Shown here: positions 9,581 through 17,917 of the stretch, in pieces
Position numbering within the stretch: position 1 is the first letter of the stretch
Layout: every line of letters starts with the position of its first letter
Source: Haliscomenobacter sp040401995
GTDB lineage: Bacteria; Bacteroidota; Bacteroidia; Chitinophagales; Saprospiraceae
Direction: 5' to 3'
Assembly (NCBI GenBank): GCA_040401995.1
Contig: JBBANM010000028.1
Coordinates: 7,660 to 71,659 of the forward strand
DNA length: 64,000 nt
Notes under the pieces: generated by a model
Told to the model about the DNA's origin: nothing
The model's input: only the letters and a program-made list of their open reading frames with translations
The model's database searches: none
Position numbers and translations under genes: made by a program

Positions 9581-9800
9581 TTGCAATATCTCTTGCTAAA
9601 TCCGAAGCGGGATAATTAAAGATGGAAACATGATAAGTTCCTAATAATTCTGCGAAAGTACGTTTTGTCAACCCAACAATTTCAGCGGCTTGACCCAAGG
9701 ACAACTTACCTTGCTCATAGAGCTGGGTTGCCACGAGCATAGCAATTTCTCTATTGTCTATCTCTAAGGAGTCCGGTAAATTTAATGTAACTGTCTTCAT
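9573..9800 (-). CDS. UPF0175 antitoxin
   Basis: A 75-residue UPF0175 protein, the usual antitoxin partner of DUF3368 toxins. It opens with TVTLNLPDSL, a short strand typical of the family, followed by helices including LGQAAEIVGLTKRTFAELLG, an HTH-like segment (about 37-56) that would bind DNA and repress the operon. It is the first gene of the pair and overlaps the toxin start. Such pairs are often horizontally mobile, and this one sits between inverted repeat ends. Confidence 0.85.
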   Translation of the reverse strand: MKTVTLNLPDSLEIDNREIAMLVATQLYEQGKLSLGQAAEIVGLTKRTFAELLGTYHVSIFNYPASDLARDIANA

Positions 9801-9867
9801 CAGGCTAAGTTACAATTCTTTTTGACTTTTTGATTCATAAAATACGTCTCTACCTCTTTAAAAAGGA

Positions 9868-10022
9868 ATACTTCCCTCAGGATGGAAAGGTGAAATTTTG
9901 GCGAATTTATTTTTTTGACCAGCAAGGCGCAAGCATAGCCAAAGCTATATCGAGCATTTGTAAAGCAGCAGGACAAAAAAAGAAAGAGACAAAAAATCAC
10001 CTGGTCATCCCGAGGGAAGTAT
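9868..10022. repeat. Family-1 nested-palindrome element, 155 bp
   Basis: The ends are ATACTTCCCTCAGGATGG and, inverted, CATCCCGAGGGAAGTAT. The interior contains GTGAAATTTTGGCGAATT followed by TTTTTTTGACC and a segment on AGGCGCAAGCATAGCC. It is clearly homologous to 22564-22724. It has no coding capacity of its own and lies upstream of the UPF0175 gene. Confidence 0.75.
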
Positions 10023-10075
10023 AGCCTGGAATGATAAACTGGTCAATATTCATTCCAATTATTCTGAACAAGCTC

Positions 10076-11518
10076 TTACCTCCAACCACCGCCCAAGGCA
10101 CGGTATATGTTAATCCGGGCTCTCATCTGTTCTTTTTTAGTTTCCACCAATTCAAATCTCGCTTCCAAGGCATCGCGCTGAGTCAATAACACCTCCATAT
10201 AATCAGCTCTTGCCGACCTAAATAAGTTGGTAGAAATATCGATCGACTGAATGAGCGCTTGCACCTGCTTATCCTTTAAATCATAACTTTTTTTGAGATT
10301 ACTGATGTTGGATACCTGATTAGCCACTTCAATGTACGCTTGTAAAATTGTACGTTCGTAATTATAAACCGCCTGGATCTGCTTGGCATTAGCGGAGTTA
10401 AAATTAGCCTTAATTGCCTTTTTATTTACCAAGGGCCCAATTAAATCGCCAGCAAGAGAATACAGTAACGATTGAGGTGTTTGCAGGAAGTATTTCGGGT
10501 TAAATGCCCGATAACCGGTACCAGCGGTAATAAACAACGAGGGAAAAAACTCCGCTCTGGCAACTTGTACATCGATTTTTGAAGCTACTAAAGCCCGTTC
10601 CGCTTGCTTAATATCGGTTCGATTGGCTAACAATTGAGAAGGTATACCGGTGTAAATGGAATCAATTGGCATATTAATGAAGCCTTGACTATTTCTTCGA
10701 ACCGACTGCGGAAAACGCCCTGTCAAGAAATTGATCCTATTTTCAGTTTCGATGATCTGCTGTTGGATGGCATATTGGCGACTTTGGTTTTTTAGCACCT
10801 CCGCTTCAAATCTTCGAACAGCCAATTCAGTAACCCGAGCAGCTATTTTTTGAAGTTTCACAATCTCCAAAGCATTTTGCTGGATTTGGATGTTGTTCCT
10901 TAATATTTCCAGTTGAACATCTAAAACTTCCAATTCATAGTAAGCATTGGCAATTTCAGAGATAATTTGGGTTACGGTGAAATTTTTGCCTTCTATGGTA
11001 CCCAGATATCTGTTGAGTGCTGACTTTTGAGCATTTCGTAGCTTTCTCCAAATATCCACTTCCCACGAAGCGCTAACGCCAAGGAAAAAATTTGGCAAGG
11101 GGTCAGGAAAACGCTTTCCTGGTTTTATTTCGTTGGTAGCATCGCTAGCGCCCTGACTGGTATAGCGACCCACCTTTTCTACGCCGGCATTTGCACCGCC
11201 ATAGACAAAAGGCAAGTAAGCACCACTTCTGGCGCTTACTTCGTTTTTGGCAATGTTAATTTCTTGCAATACGATATTCAAATCCTGGTTCTTGATCAAA
11301 GACGAATCGATCAAATTAACCAAAAGTGAATCTTTGAAAAAAAGCTTCCAAGTGGTCGTAGCGCTATTGGTACTGTCTGTCGAGGTGGTGTAACTTGCAG
11401 GAACTAACTTGTTTTCTAATTTAGTTACCACTGCTAAGTTTTTACATCCCCAAACGGCACATGCAATCCCGGCAAGGACGGCATACCTGTATACTTTATT
11501 AATTTTGCTCATCGTCAT
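10076..11518 (-). CDS. RND efflux outer membrane factor (TolC/OprM family)
   Basis: A 480-residue outer membrane channel of the OprM/NodT group, completing a tripartite RND pump. The N-terminus has a lipoprotein signal ending AVWGCKNL, so it is probably acylated. Two OEP repeats follow, with DLNIVLQEINIAKNEVSARSG and LGVSASWEVDIWRKLRNA in the first half and GIPSQLLANRTDIKQAERAL in the second. I chose the ATG at 11518, which lies inside the end of the RND gene and is preceded by GGAAG; an ATG two codons later is equally possible. It is last in the three-gene operon. Confidence 0.93.
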   Translation of the reverse strand: MTMSKINKVYRYAVLAGIACAVWGCKNLAVVTKLENKLVPASYTTSTDSTNSATTTWKLFFKDSLLVNLIDSSLIKNQDLNIVLQEINIAKNEVSARSGAYLPFVYGGANAGVEKVGRYTSQGASDATNEIKPGKRFPDPLPNFFLGVSASWEVDIWRKLRNAQKSALNRYLGTIEGKNFTVTQIISEIANAYYELEVLDVQLEILRNNIQIQQNALEIVKLQKIAARVTELAVRRFEAEVLKNQSRQYAIQQQIIETENRINFLTGRFPQSVRRNSQGFINMPIDSIYTGIPSQLLANRTDIKQAERALVASKIDVQVARAEFFPSLFITAGTGYRAFNPKYFLQTPQSLLYSLAGDLIGPLVNKKAIKANFNSANAKQIQAVYNYERTILQAYIEVANQVSNISNLKKSYDLKDKQVQALIQSIDISTNLFRSARADYMEVLLTQRDALEARFELVETKKEQMRARINIYRALGGGWR

Positions 11519-14500
11519 ATATTTCTTCCGGTTGTGGAAAACTATCAATAGAATGAACAAAACCTTCGGTTAGGGAAGTTTCTTGTTCATCTCTAATCAA
11601 CTTGCGGCCTTCGGCCATCGTGCCAAAAATGTAGTACAAGCCTGGCACTATAATTACGCCAAAGATGGTTCCAAATAGCATACCACCCAGCGCCGAGGCG
11701 CCAATGGTTCGGTTACCAATTGCTCCAGCGCCATGCGCCAAAACCAAAGGAATCAATCCGGCAATAAAGGCGAAGGAAGTCATCAAGATAGGTCTGAAAC
11801 GCACCCTTGCCCCCTCAATCGCCGCTTCAAAAACAGTGGCGCCTTCATGGTGTTTTTGTACCGCAAATTCAACAATCAAAACGGCGTTTTTTCCCAACAA
11901 ACCAATCAACATCACCAAGCCGATTTGGGCATAGATGTCATTGGCTAGTCCCATCCCTTTGGTGAATAGAAACGAGCCAAACACCCCGGCAGGTAAGGAA
12001 AATACTACGGCAAGCGGTATGATGAAGCTTTCGTATTGCGCGGCTAATACAAAATAAACGAATATCAGTACGATGATAAAAATGTAAACGGCTTCATTCC
12101 CACGTCTTGTCTCATCGTAAGAAAGTGCTGCCCAGTCGATATCAAATCCGTACGGCAAGTTTTTTGCGGCTACTTCTTGTACTGCTTTGATGGCTTCGCC
12201 GCTGCTAAACCCTTTTGCAGGTCCCCCCCTAATGGCAGCGGTATTGTACATGTTGTAACGGTTGATTTCATTCGCGCCTTGTTTCTTTTTAATTTTCATA
12301 AAAGCAGAAAAAGGCACCATATCACCGTGGTCGCTTTTTACATACAGATTCATAATATCAGACGGGATTCGCCGATATTCAGAAGCTGCTTGCACAAACA
12401 CCTTGAAAAAGCGTTGGTATTTGATAAAACCAAGTTCGTAGGTACTTCCCACAAAAATGGAAAGGGTATTCATGGCATTCCCAATCGAAACTCCTTTCTG
12501 CATCGCTGCTTGGTTATCAATCTCGATCTCATATTGCGGGTAGTTGGCGCTGAAAAACGTAAACAATCCAGTTATTTCTTTACGTTTTCTCAATGCATTC
12601 ATAAAGTCGTTGGTGACGCTTTCGAGTTGTTTGTAATCTCCCGTATTGGTTTTGTCAAGTAATTGTAAAGCAAAACCGCCCGCAGCGCCGAAACCAGGTA
12701 CTGCTGGTGGGTCGAAAAATTCGATAGTTGCTCCGGGAATTTCCTTTGCTTTTTCTTCAAGTTCCCGAATGATTTCAGTGACATTATGTTTCCTTTCCGA
12801 CCACGTCTTCAGGTTGATCAGGCAGGTACCGGCGTTAGATCCACGGCCTTCGGTGAGTACTTCGTAGCCTGCAATAGAAGAAACTGATTTTACCCCTTCT
12901 ACTTTTTGGATTATCGCTACCAATTTGTTCGATAAATCATTTGTTCTTTCAAGGGTTGAACCCGGCGGCGTCTGGATAATGGCGTAAAGCATTCCTTGAT
13001 CCTCGCTGGGAATGAACCCGGAAGGTAGGTTGTTGCTGATGAAGTATATCCCGATGGAAAAAACGGCAAATAGTAGGACTGTGACAATTTTGCGATGCGC
13101 AATCAATCTTAGCAGCCAAACATAGCCCCCCGTCAATTTTTCAAATCCTCGGTTAAAGCTGTCTAGTGCCCGATTCAGCAGGTTTTTTTTACGTGGCTTA
13201 CCGTGATTGTTTTTCAAAATCATAGCACAGAGCACTGGCGTTACCGTAAGTGCCACAATACCCGATAACACAATCGCCGATGCCATGGTAATAGAAAATT
13301 GTCGGTAGAATGTACCTACTGGCCCCGTCATGAAGGAAACAGGTACAAATACCGCCACCATGAGCAACGTAATCGATACAACCGCGCCACTGATCTCTCC
13401 AATCACTTTTCGTACTGCATGGTATGGGGAAAGGTGCTCTTCCTCCATCTTGGCGTGTACCGCCTCAACCACCACAATGGCATCATCCACCACAATACCA
13501 ATGGCAAGTACCAGCGCAAACAAGGTGATCATGTTGATGGTGAGCCCAAACAATTGGATGAAAAAGAAAGCTCCAATCAGCGATATGGGTACGGCAAGTG
13601 TAGGAATCAAGGTGGAACGCCAATCGCCGAGGAAAATGAATACCACCAAGGCTACCAATATAAAGGCATCTCTTAAGGTGTGGATAACATTTTCGATAGA
13701 GGCATCAAGGAATTTTGAGACATCATAACTGATCTCGTATTCCATGCCCGGCGGGAAGGTTTTCTTCAGTCGCTCTAATTCTGCTTTCACTTTTCCAATC
13801 ACCTCGGTGGCATTACTTCCATAGGTTTGTTTCAAAACCAACGCTGCTGAAGGATGCCCATTCATATTGGAATAGATATCGTAGTATTCGCTTCCTAAGG
13901 AGACCGTTGCTACGTCTTTTAGTCGCAATATCTCTCCATTCGGGTTGGATTTGATGATGACATTCTCATACTGTTTGGGATCATTAAATCGATCGGGGTA
14001 GGACAAAACGAATTCTAGTGCTTCGGCTTGTTTGCTATCTCCACGACCGATTCGACCAGGTTTTCCGATGATGCTCTGATCGCTTAGGGCCTCCATCACT
14101 TCGTCTGGAGACACGCTATACGCCCGCATGCGATCAGGATTGAGCCAAACACGCATGGCATACTGGCGACTACCCAGAATCCGTACTTGGCCAATGCCAT
14201 TGATCCGCTGCAGTTCTGGAACCATGTTTACCCCCGCATAATTGAACAAGAATTTCATGTTGGCATTCTTATCATTGCTGTACAGGTTCACGTACATCAA
14301 CATACTGGGAATTACCGGGGTGATGATCACCCCTTCTCGTTGTACCAGCGTTGGGAGTCGGTTAGTAACCTGTTGTACCCGATTGGAAACCTGCACTAGT
14401 GCCTGATTGATATCGGTACCAGGATTAAAAACTACTTGAATGTTGGCTTCCCCCGCGCTGGTGGCATCAGAAGTCATGTATCGCATCCCCCAAGCGCCAT

Positions 14501-14708
14501 TAATGGACTGCTCCAAAGGGATAATGACCGATTCGGCAAGCGATTTTGCACTTGCTCCGGGATAGGATGCGCTAACCATAACTACTGGCGGAGCAACTTC
14601 TGGAAATTGCGAAGTAGGCAGGGTCTCGATTGCCAATCCCCCAATAAAAAGGATAACCAGCGAAATGACTATCGCCAATACTGGTCTTTGTATAAATTTA
14701 CTGAACAT
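11499..14708 (-). CDS. RND multidrug efflux permease, HAE-1 (AcrB-like)
   Basis: A 1069-residue inner membrane proton/drug antiporter of the hydrophobe/amphiphile efflux-1 family. It opens FIQRPVLAIVISLVILFIGG (TM1), has two large periplasmic loops, and the TM4 proton-relay pair in GIVVDDAIVVVEAV. The second half repeats the fold, with the hallmark LGKNAVLIVEFAVQ and RFRPILMTSFAFIAGLIPL. The length is standard and no key residue is missing. It starts 24 bp after the adaptor gene and overlaps the outer membrane factor gene. The substrate range is unknown. Confidence 0.95.
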   Translation of the reverse strand: MFSKFIQRPVLAIVISLVILFIGGLAIETLPTSQFPEVAPPVVMVSASYPGASAKSLAESVIIPLEQSINGAWGMRYMTSDATSAGEANIQVVFNPGTDINQALVQVSNRVQQVTNRLPTLVQREGVIITPVIPSMLMYVNLYSNDKNANMKFLFNYAGVNMVPELQRINGIGQVRILGSRQYAMRVWLNPDRMRAYSVSPDEVMEALSDQSIIGKPGRIGRGDSKQAEALEFVLSYPDRFNDPKQYENVIIKSNPNGEILRLKDVATVSLGSEYYDIYSNMNGHPSAALVLKQTYGSNATEVIGKVKAELERLKKTFPPGMEYEISYDVSKFLDASIENVIHTLRDAFILVALVVFIFLGDWRSTLIPTLAVPISLIGAFFFIQLFGLTINMITLFALVLAIGIVVDDAIVVVEAVHAKMEEEHLSPYHAVRKVIGEISGAVVSITLLMVAVFVPVSFMTGPVGTFYRQFSITMASAIVLSGIVALTVTPVLCAMILKNNHGKPRKKNLLNRALDSFNRGFEKLTGGYVWLLRLIAHRKIVTVLLFAVFSIGIYFISNNLPSGFIPSEDQGMLYAIIQTPPGSTLERTNDLSNKLVAIIQKVEGVKSVSSIAGYEVLTEGRGSNAGTCLINLKTWSERKHNVTEIIRELEEKAKEIPGATIEFFDPPAVPGFGAAGGFALQLLDKTNTGDYKQLESVTNDFMNALRKRKEITGLFTFFSANYPQYEIEIDNQAAMQKGVSIGNAMNTLSIFVGSTYELGFIKYQRFFKVFVQAASEYRRIPSDIMNLYVKSDHGDMVPFSAFMKIKKKQGANEINRYNMYNTAAIRGGPAKGFSSGEAIKAVQEVAAKNLPYGFDIDWAALSYDETRRGNEAVYIFIIVLIFVYFVLAAQYESFIIPLAVVFSLPAGVFGSFLFTKGMGLANDIYAQIGLVMLIGLLGKNAVLIVEFAVQKHHEGATVFEAAIEGARVRFRPILMTSFAFIAGLIPLVLAHGAGAIGNRTIGASALGGMLFGTIFGVIIVPGLYYIFGTMAEGRKLIRDEQETSLTEGFVHSIDSFPQPEEIYDDEQN

Positions 14709-14732
14709 TTTCTGCTAGGTTAAATGGTTCGA

Positions 14733-15815
14733 TTATTCCACGTACACTTTCAATTTTTCGATTACTTCAGCCGGGCGCTGATAGGTGTAAGTGATGTGAT
14801 CTTTGTCTTTCACCTTACGGATCCCTTCAAGCAATATTCTCTCTTTTTCGGTTACCCCATTTTTGACGACATACAAATCGGGCATTTCAGAGGCGATATT
14901 AATTTCTCTTGAATGAACCACGTTGGCTTTATCCACAACAAAAACATACTTTTTCTCTAATATTTCGTACGTGGCTTTCTGTGGAATCAGGATAGCGTTT
15001 TTGAGCGGGATGGTCATTTCGATATTGCCAGTTTCACCATGTCGCAGCAGACTCTGAGGATTGGGAAAAGTTGCCCTAAAAGCAATAGTTCCCGTTTCAT
15101 TATTAAAATCAGCTTCAATGGTTTTAACTGCTCCAGGATAATCAAACAGTTGATTGTTTGCCATTTTCAGCCTGACTTTGAGCAAGTTCTCAGCTGTTGC
15201 GTGTGTTTTATAATTCAGGTATTCTGACTCGGGTACGTTAAAATAGACCCACATTTGACTGTTATCCGACAAGGTGGTAAACAAATCGCCTTCATCTACC
15301 AAGCTACCCAACCTTACTTGAAAATGATCCATAATGCCATCAAATGGAGCTTTTACATCCGTAAATCCCAAATGAACCTGCGCTAAGGACAATTCCGCTT
15401 TGGCCTTGTCCAATTTGGCTTTCGCCAGCGCCAACTCATTAGGGGACACTACGTCTTTGTCGGCCAGCTGTTTGGTGTTCTGGTATTCAATTTCGGCAAA
15501 GTTGGCCTCTGCTTTGGCTTTGTCTACTTCTGCAGCATATACCAAAGGCATGATTTTGAACATCAATTGCCCTTTTTTTACGTTTTGCCCTTCGTCAATA
15601 AATATTTTATCCAAAAAACCTTTGGCCAGCGCCCTCAACTCAATATGTTGAATGGCACGGATTTGACAAACATACTCTCTAACAATAGTGGTGTCTTTTT
15701 TCAAAGGACTAGTCACAAAAAATGTTGTTGCTTCTTCCTTTTCCTCTTTCTTTGAATCACAACTTGTACACCATAGAAAGAAACTTAAACTAATCAACAA
15801 TAAGAGTTTTTTCAT
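14733..15815 (-). CDS. RND efflux periplasmic adaptor (MFP, AcrA-like)
   Basis: A 360-residue membrane fusion protein linking the RND permease to the outer membrane channel. The lipobox is in LWCTSCDSK, so the mature protein is a lipoprotein. The split lipoyl domain shows as ALAKGFLDKIFIDEGQNVKKGQLMF and VKAPFDGIMDHFQVRLGSLVDEGD, flanking an alpha hairpin (about 85-150) rich in Ala and Lys. Beta-barrel and membrane-proximal domains follow. It is the first gene of the pump operon, and no regulator gene lies next to it. Confidence 0.93.
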   Translation of the reverse strand: MKKLLLLISLSFFLWCTSCDSKKEEKEEATTFFVTSPLKKDTTIVREYVCQIRAIQHIELRALAKGFLDKIFIDEGQNVKKGQLMFKIMPLVYAAEVDKAKAEANFAEIEYQNTKQLADKDVVSPNELALAKAKLDKAKAELSLAQVHLGFTDVKAPFDGIMDHFQVRLGSLVDEGDLFTTLSDNSQMWVYFNVPESEYLNYKTHATAENLLKVRLKMANNQLFDYPGAVKTIEADFNNETGTIAFRATFPNPQSLLRHGETGNIEMTIPLKNAILIPQKATYEILEKKYVFVVDKANVVHSREINIASEMPDLYVVKNGVTEKERILLEGIRKVKDKDHITYTYQRPAEVIEKLKVYVE

Positions 15816-16271
15816 AAAATGAAATTAATTTAACCAATAATGTAAATTCAAAGAAATTCGATTCGGATTTTTCAATGCTTATTTATTCAATAAGCTGAAA
15901 TCCAAATTTTCAGATAAAACAAAATGAATTCTTACTTTATCCCCAGCTAAAAACTGATGGTTTCGCAATCATGTTCTTCAACGTGTCTCTTGTGGTAATG
16001 TTCTTGGCTAAAATCCATTTTAATTGCTTTTTAATCGCACATTAAATTCACATTAATGTCAATTTAAATTGGCAAAAGCATTATGAATAAAAGGAATCAA
16101 GTTATTTAATAGGAAAATAACAAAAGGAAGGAATTTATAATTAACTATACTGGAGGCTACAGAATATTAATTTGTTTTCGGGTTGGTTATACTTAAAGGA
16201 GTTAATTTTTTTGACTTTTTGAAAAGATAACCCTTTGTGAAGTTGCGAGAAAATAGTTCTTTCGCCTCTAC
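15816..16271. other. 456-bp non-coding region upstream of the efflux operon
   Basis: This AT-rich stretch lies between the efflux operon start and the end of the ligase gene. It must hold the promoter of the pump operon, but I see no convincing TTTG / TAnnTTTG pair, operator palindrome, RNA gene or repeat element. It is one of the few long gaps here without a palindromic element. Confidence 0.6.
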
Positions 16272-17774
16272 CTACTCCCCATCCAGCACCTCCAAGGTTC
16301 TTTCAAAATACTCTTGCGCTTCTTCTTTGGTGCGACCAATACACACCATACCCAATTTACCATATTGCGACAGCGCGCCAATCATGTGAAACGTAACGCC
16401 GCATTGCGTTGCGCCATCGTACTGAATGCGGTGACAATGCGCAATATCAATTAAATCATGTGGTGTAAGACCAATGTACTTTTCATTCACCACATTATCG
16501 GAAGCCACATAACAGCGCGTTTGACCATTGGGCATCATAAAAACGCCCTCTTCCCAATGAAATTCACCGTCGGTTAAAAATTGCAGCATCAAAAAAGGAT
16601 GCGTAGTGCCGCCTTTGCGCAAATTGATTTCAATGGCGTAATGTTTCCAGCCTGAATCCTCCTTGACCGACAAAAAATCAACGCCAAACCTGCCCAATAC
16701 GCCTTTGCGCTGCAACTCCTTGGCAACTTGTTTACCAATGCTAGCAATCTCTTTGTTGTATTCCGGATTGGCCGGAAAAGTGGCGCCCAGAAAAACCTGA
16801 CCGCTTTCCCCGCCCAACAGTTGATCGTGGGTGGAAATCACTTCACATTCGCCAATGGGGTTTACCCGCAGTTGTACCGAAGGCGATTGGATATCTTCTC
16901 CAGCTACAAAGGCTTCAACAATACCACCCATCGACGCAAATTTTTCTAAAAAAACCGAATAGGTAAGTCCGGCTGCTACGATCCGAAGCTGCTGTGGCAA
17001 CAGCTCTAAAATTGTTGCAATGACATCTTCGGCATCAAGCAAGTTATCATGGTAAGGAAAAACCGCATTTCCCTCGCCCGAAAAACCATCATTCATTTTC
17101 ACCACGGCTTTGCGCAAATTCGGGTTTTCTTGTTTCAATTGTGCCAAAGCGGTAGCGATATCCATTTCAGAACGTAGGTCTTCAAATCCTGGCGGTAAAA
17201 GCAGACCTAACTTTTTAAATACCTGGCGACTACCCGATTTTGTGCCCCAATACAACAAAATAGGATCACAACCATAAATGGGGACTTCCAATTGCAAAGC
17301 CAATAATTTTTCCGCATCGGTTTCATTGAAACACACCATATGCGCCAAAGCGGGAATGGGAATATGTTGTTTCATACGCTGCACCAAACGCGGCCGACGC
17401 AGTATTTTTTCGGTCAAAGAAATATCGCTAGCATCGTAGCAACTCAATAGCGTCAAGCGTTGGCGGGCATGGTATCCAGTAATCCCCGGCAGCAGGTGGA
17501 GGTAGTAATCGATGATGCATTCGTCGATGGGCATACTGGTCACGTAGATGACTCGTGTACGCGGCATGCGCAAGAGCATGAGCAAACAAAGCATCCTTTC
17601 TTCGTAATACATGGCGCCTTTGAGGGTGCCCAATATTTTACTGTCTAAGGTCAAACTGGGGATTACCACCACCGTTTTTTCCGCCAAATCATTGTCGAAA
17701 ATAGCGTGGTAATTCGCTGCAAAACGGGCTTGCAGAAACTGAAAATCGGCATCGGCGTTGAGGTGCTGCTTCAT
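16272..17774 (-). CDS. ATP-grasp peptide ligase, PGM1-related
   Basis: A 500-residue protein resembling the peptide ligase PGM1 of pheganomycin biosynthesis, an ATP-grasp enzyme that joins a carboxylate to an amine. The N-terminal ~190 residues form the family-specific domain (TVVVIPSLTLDSKILG, MYYEERMLCLLMLL, VIYVTSMPID). The ATP-grasp core follows with AVVKMNDGFSGEGNAVF (about 223-240), LEKFASMGGIVEAFVAG, and the metal-binding end FGVDFLS ... YAIEINLRKGGTTHPFL (about 380-402). Homologues are widespread outside antibiotic clusters, and no precursor peptide or biosynthetic partner lies nearby, so its product is unknown. Confidence 0.75.
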   Translation of the reverse strand: MKQHLNADADFQFLQARFAANYHAIFDNDLAEKTVVVIPSLTLDSKILGTLKGAMYYEERMLCLLMLLRMPRTRVIYVTSMPIDECIIDYYLHLLPGITGYHARQRLTLLSCYDASDISLTEKILRRPRLVQRMKQHIPIPALAHMVCFNETDAEKLLALQLEVPIYGCDPILLYWGTKSGSRQVFKKLGLLLPPGFEDLRSEMDIATALAQLKQENPNLRKAVVKMNDGFSGEGNAVFPYHDNLLDAEDVIATILELLPQQLRIVAAGLTYSVFLEKFASMGGIVEAFVAGEDIQSPSVQLRVNPIGECEVISTHDQLLGGESGQVFLGATFPANPEYNKEIASIGKQVAKELQRKGVLGRFGVDFLSVKEDSGWKHYAIEINLRKGGTTHPFLMLQFLTDGEFHWEEGVFMMPNGQTRCYVASDNVVNEKYIGLTPHDLIDIAHCHRIQYDGATQCGVTFHMIGALSQYGKLGMVCIGRTKEEAQEYFERTLEVLDGE

Positions 17775-17917
17775 AGGCTATCTTGTGATTAATTGCGCAA
17801 AATAACGGCTGCAAAAAACGACGACAATGACTTTTGTTCTTGGTTTATGGTGCGTTTTAGCAAGTCTCTTCCCTGCTTTTCCAATGATTTGCTTACATTG
17901 TAGTTTAAATACTTACT

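Larger units (their letters stand above)
9069..10076. repeat. Inverted ends bracketing the toxin-antitoxin module
   Basis: AGCTTGTTCAGG at 9069-9080 and CTGAACAAGCTCT at 10064-10076 form an inverted pair matching the ends of the ~160-bp family-4 elements elsewhere in the window. They enclose about 1 kb holding the UPF0175/DUF3368 pair and one family-1 element. The right end abuts the stop codon of the outer membrane factor gene. Whether this is one mobile unit or two independent remnants cannot be told by eye. Confidence 0.5.

Noticed and set aside
13299..13728. Forward ORFs of 125-132 aa inside the RND permease gene
   Set aside because: They are antisense shadows of a strongly conserved gene with composition typical of reverse frames.
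15816..16271. Possible small RNA or regulator gene upstream of the efflux operon
   Set aside because: No ORF with a credible start, no hairpin followed by a T-run and no promoter pair could be supported by eye.
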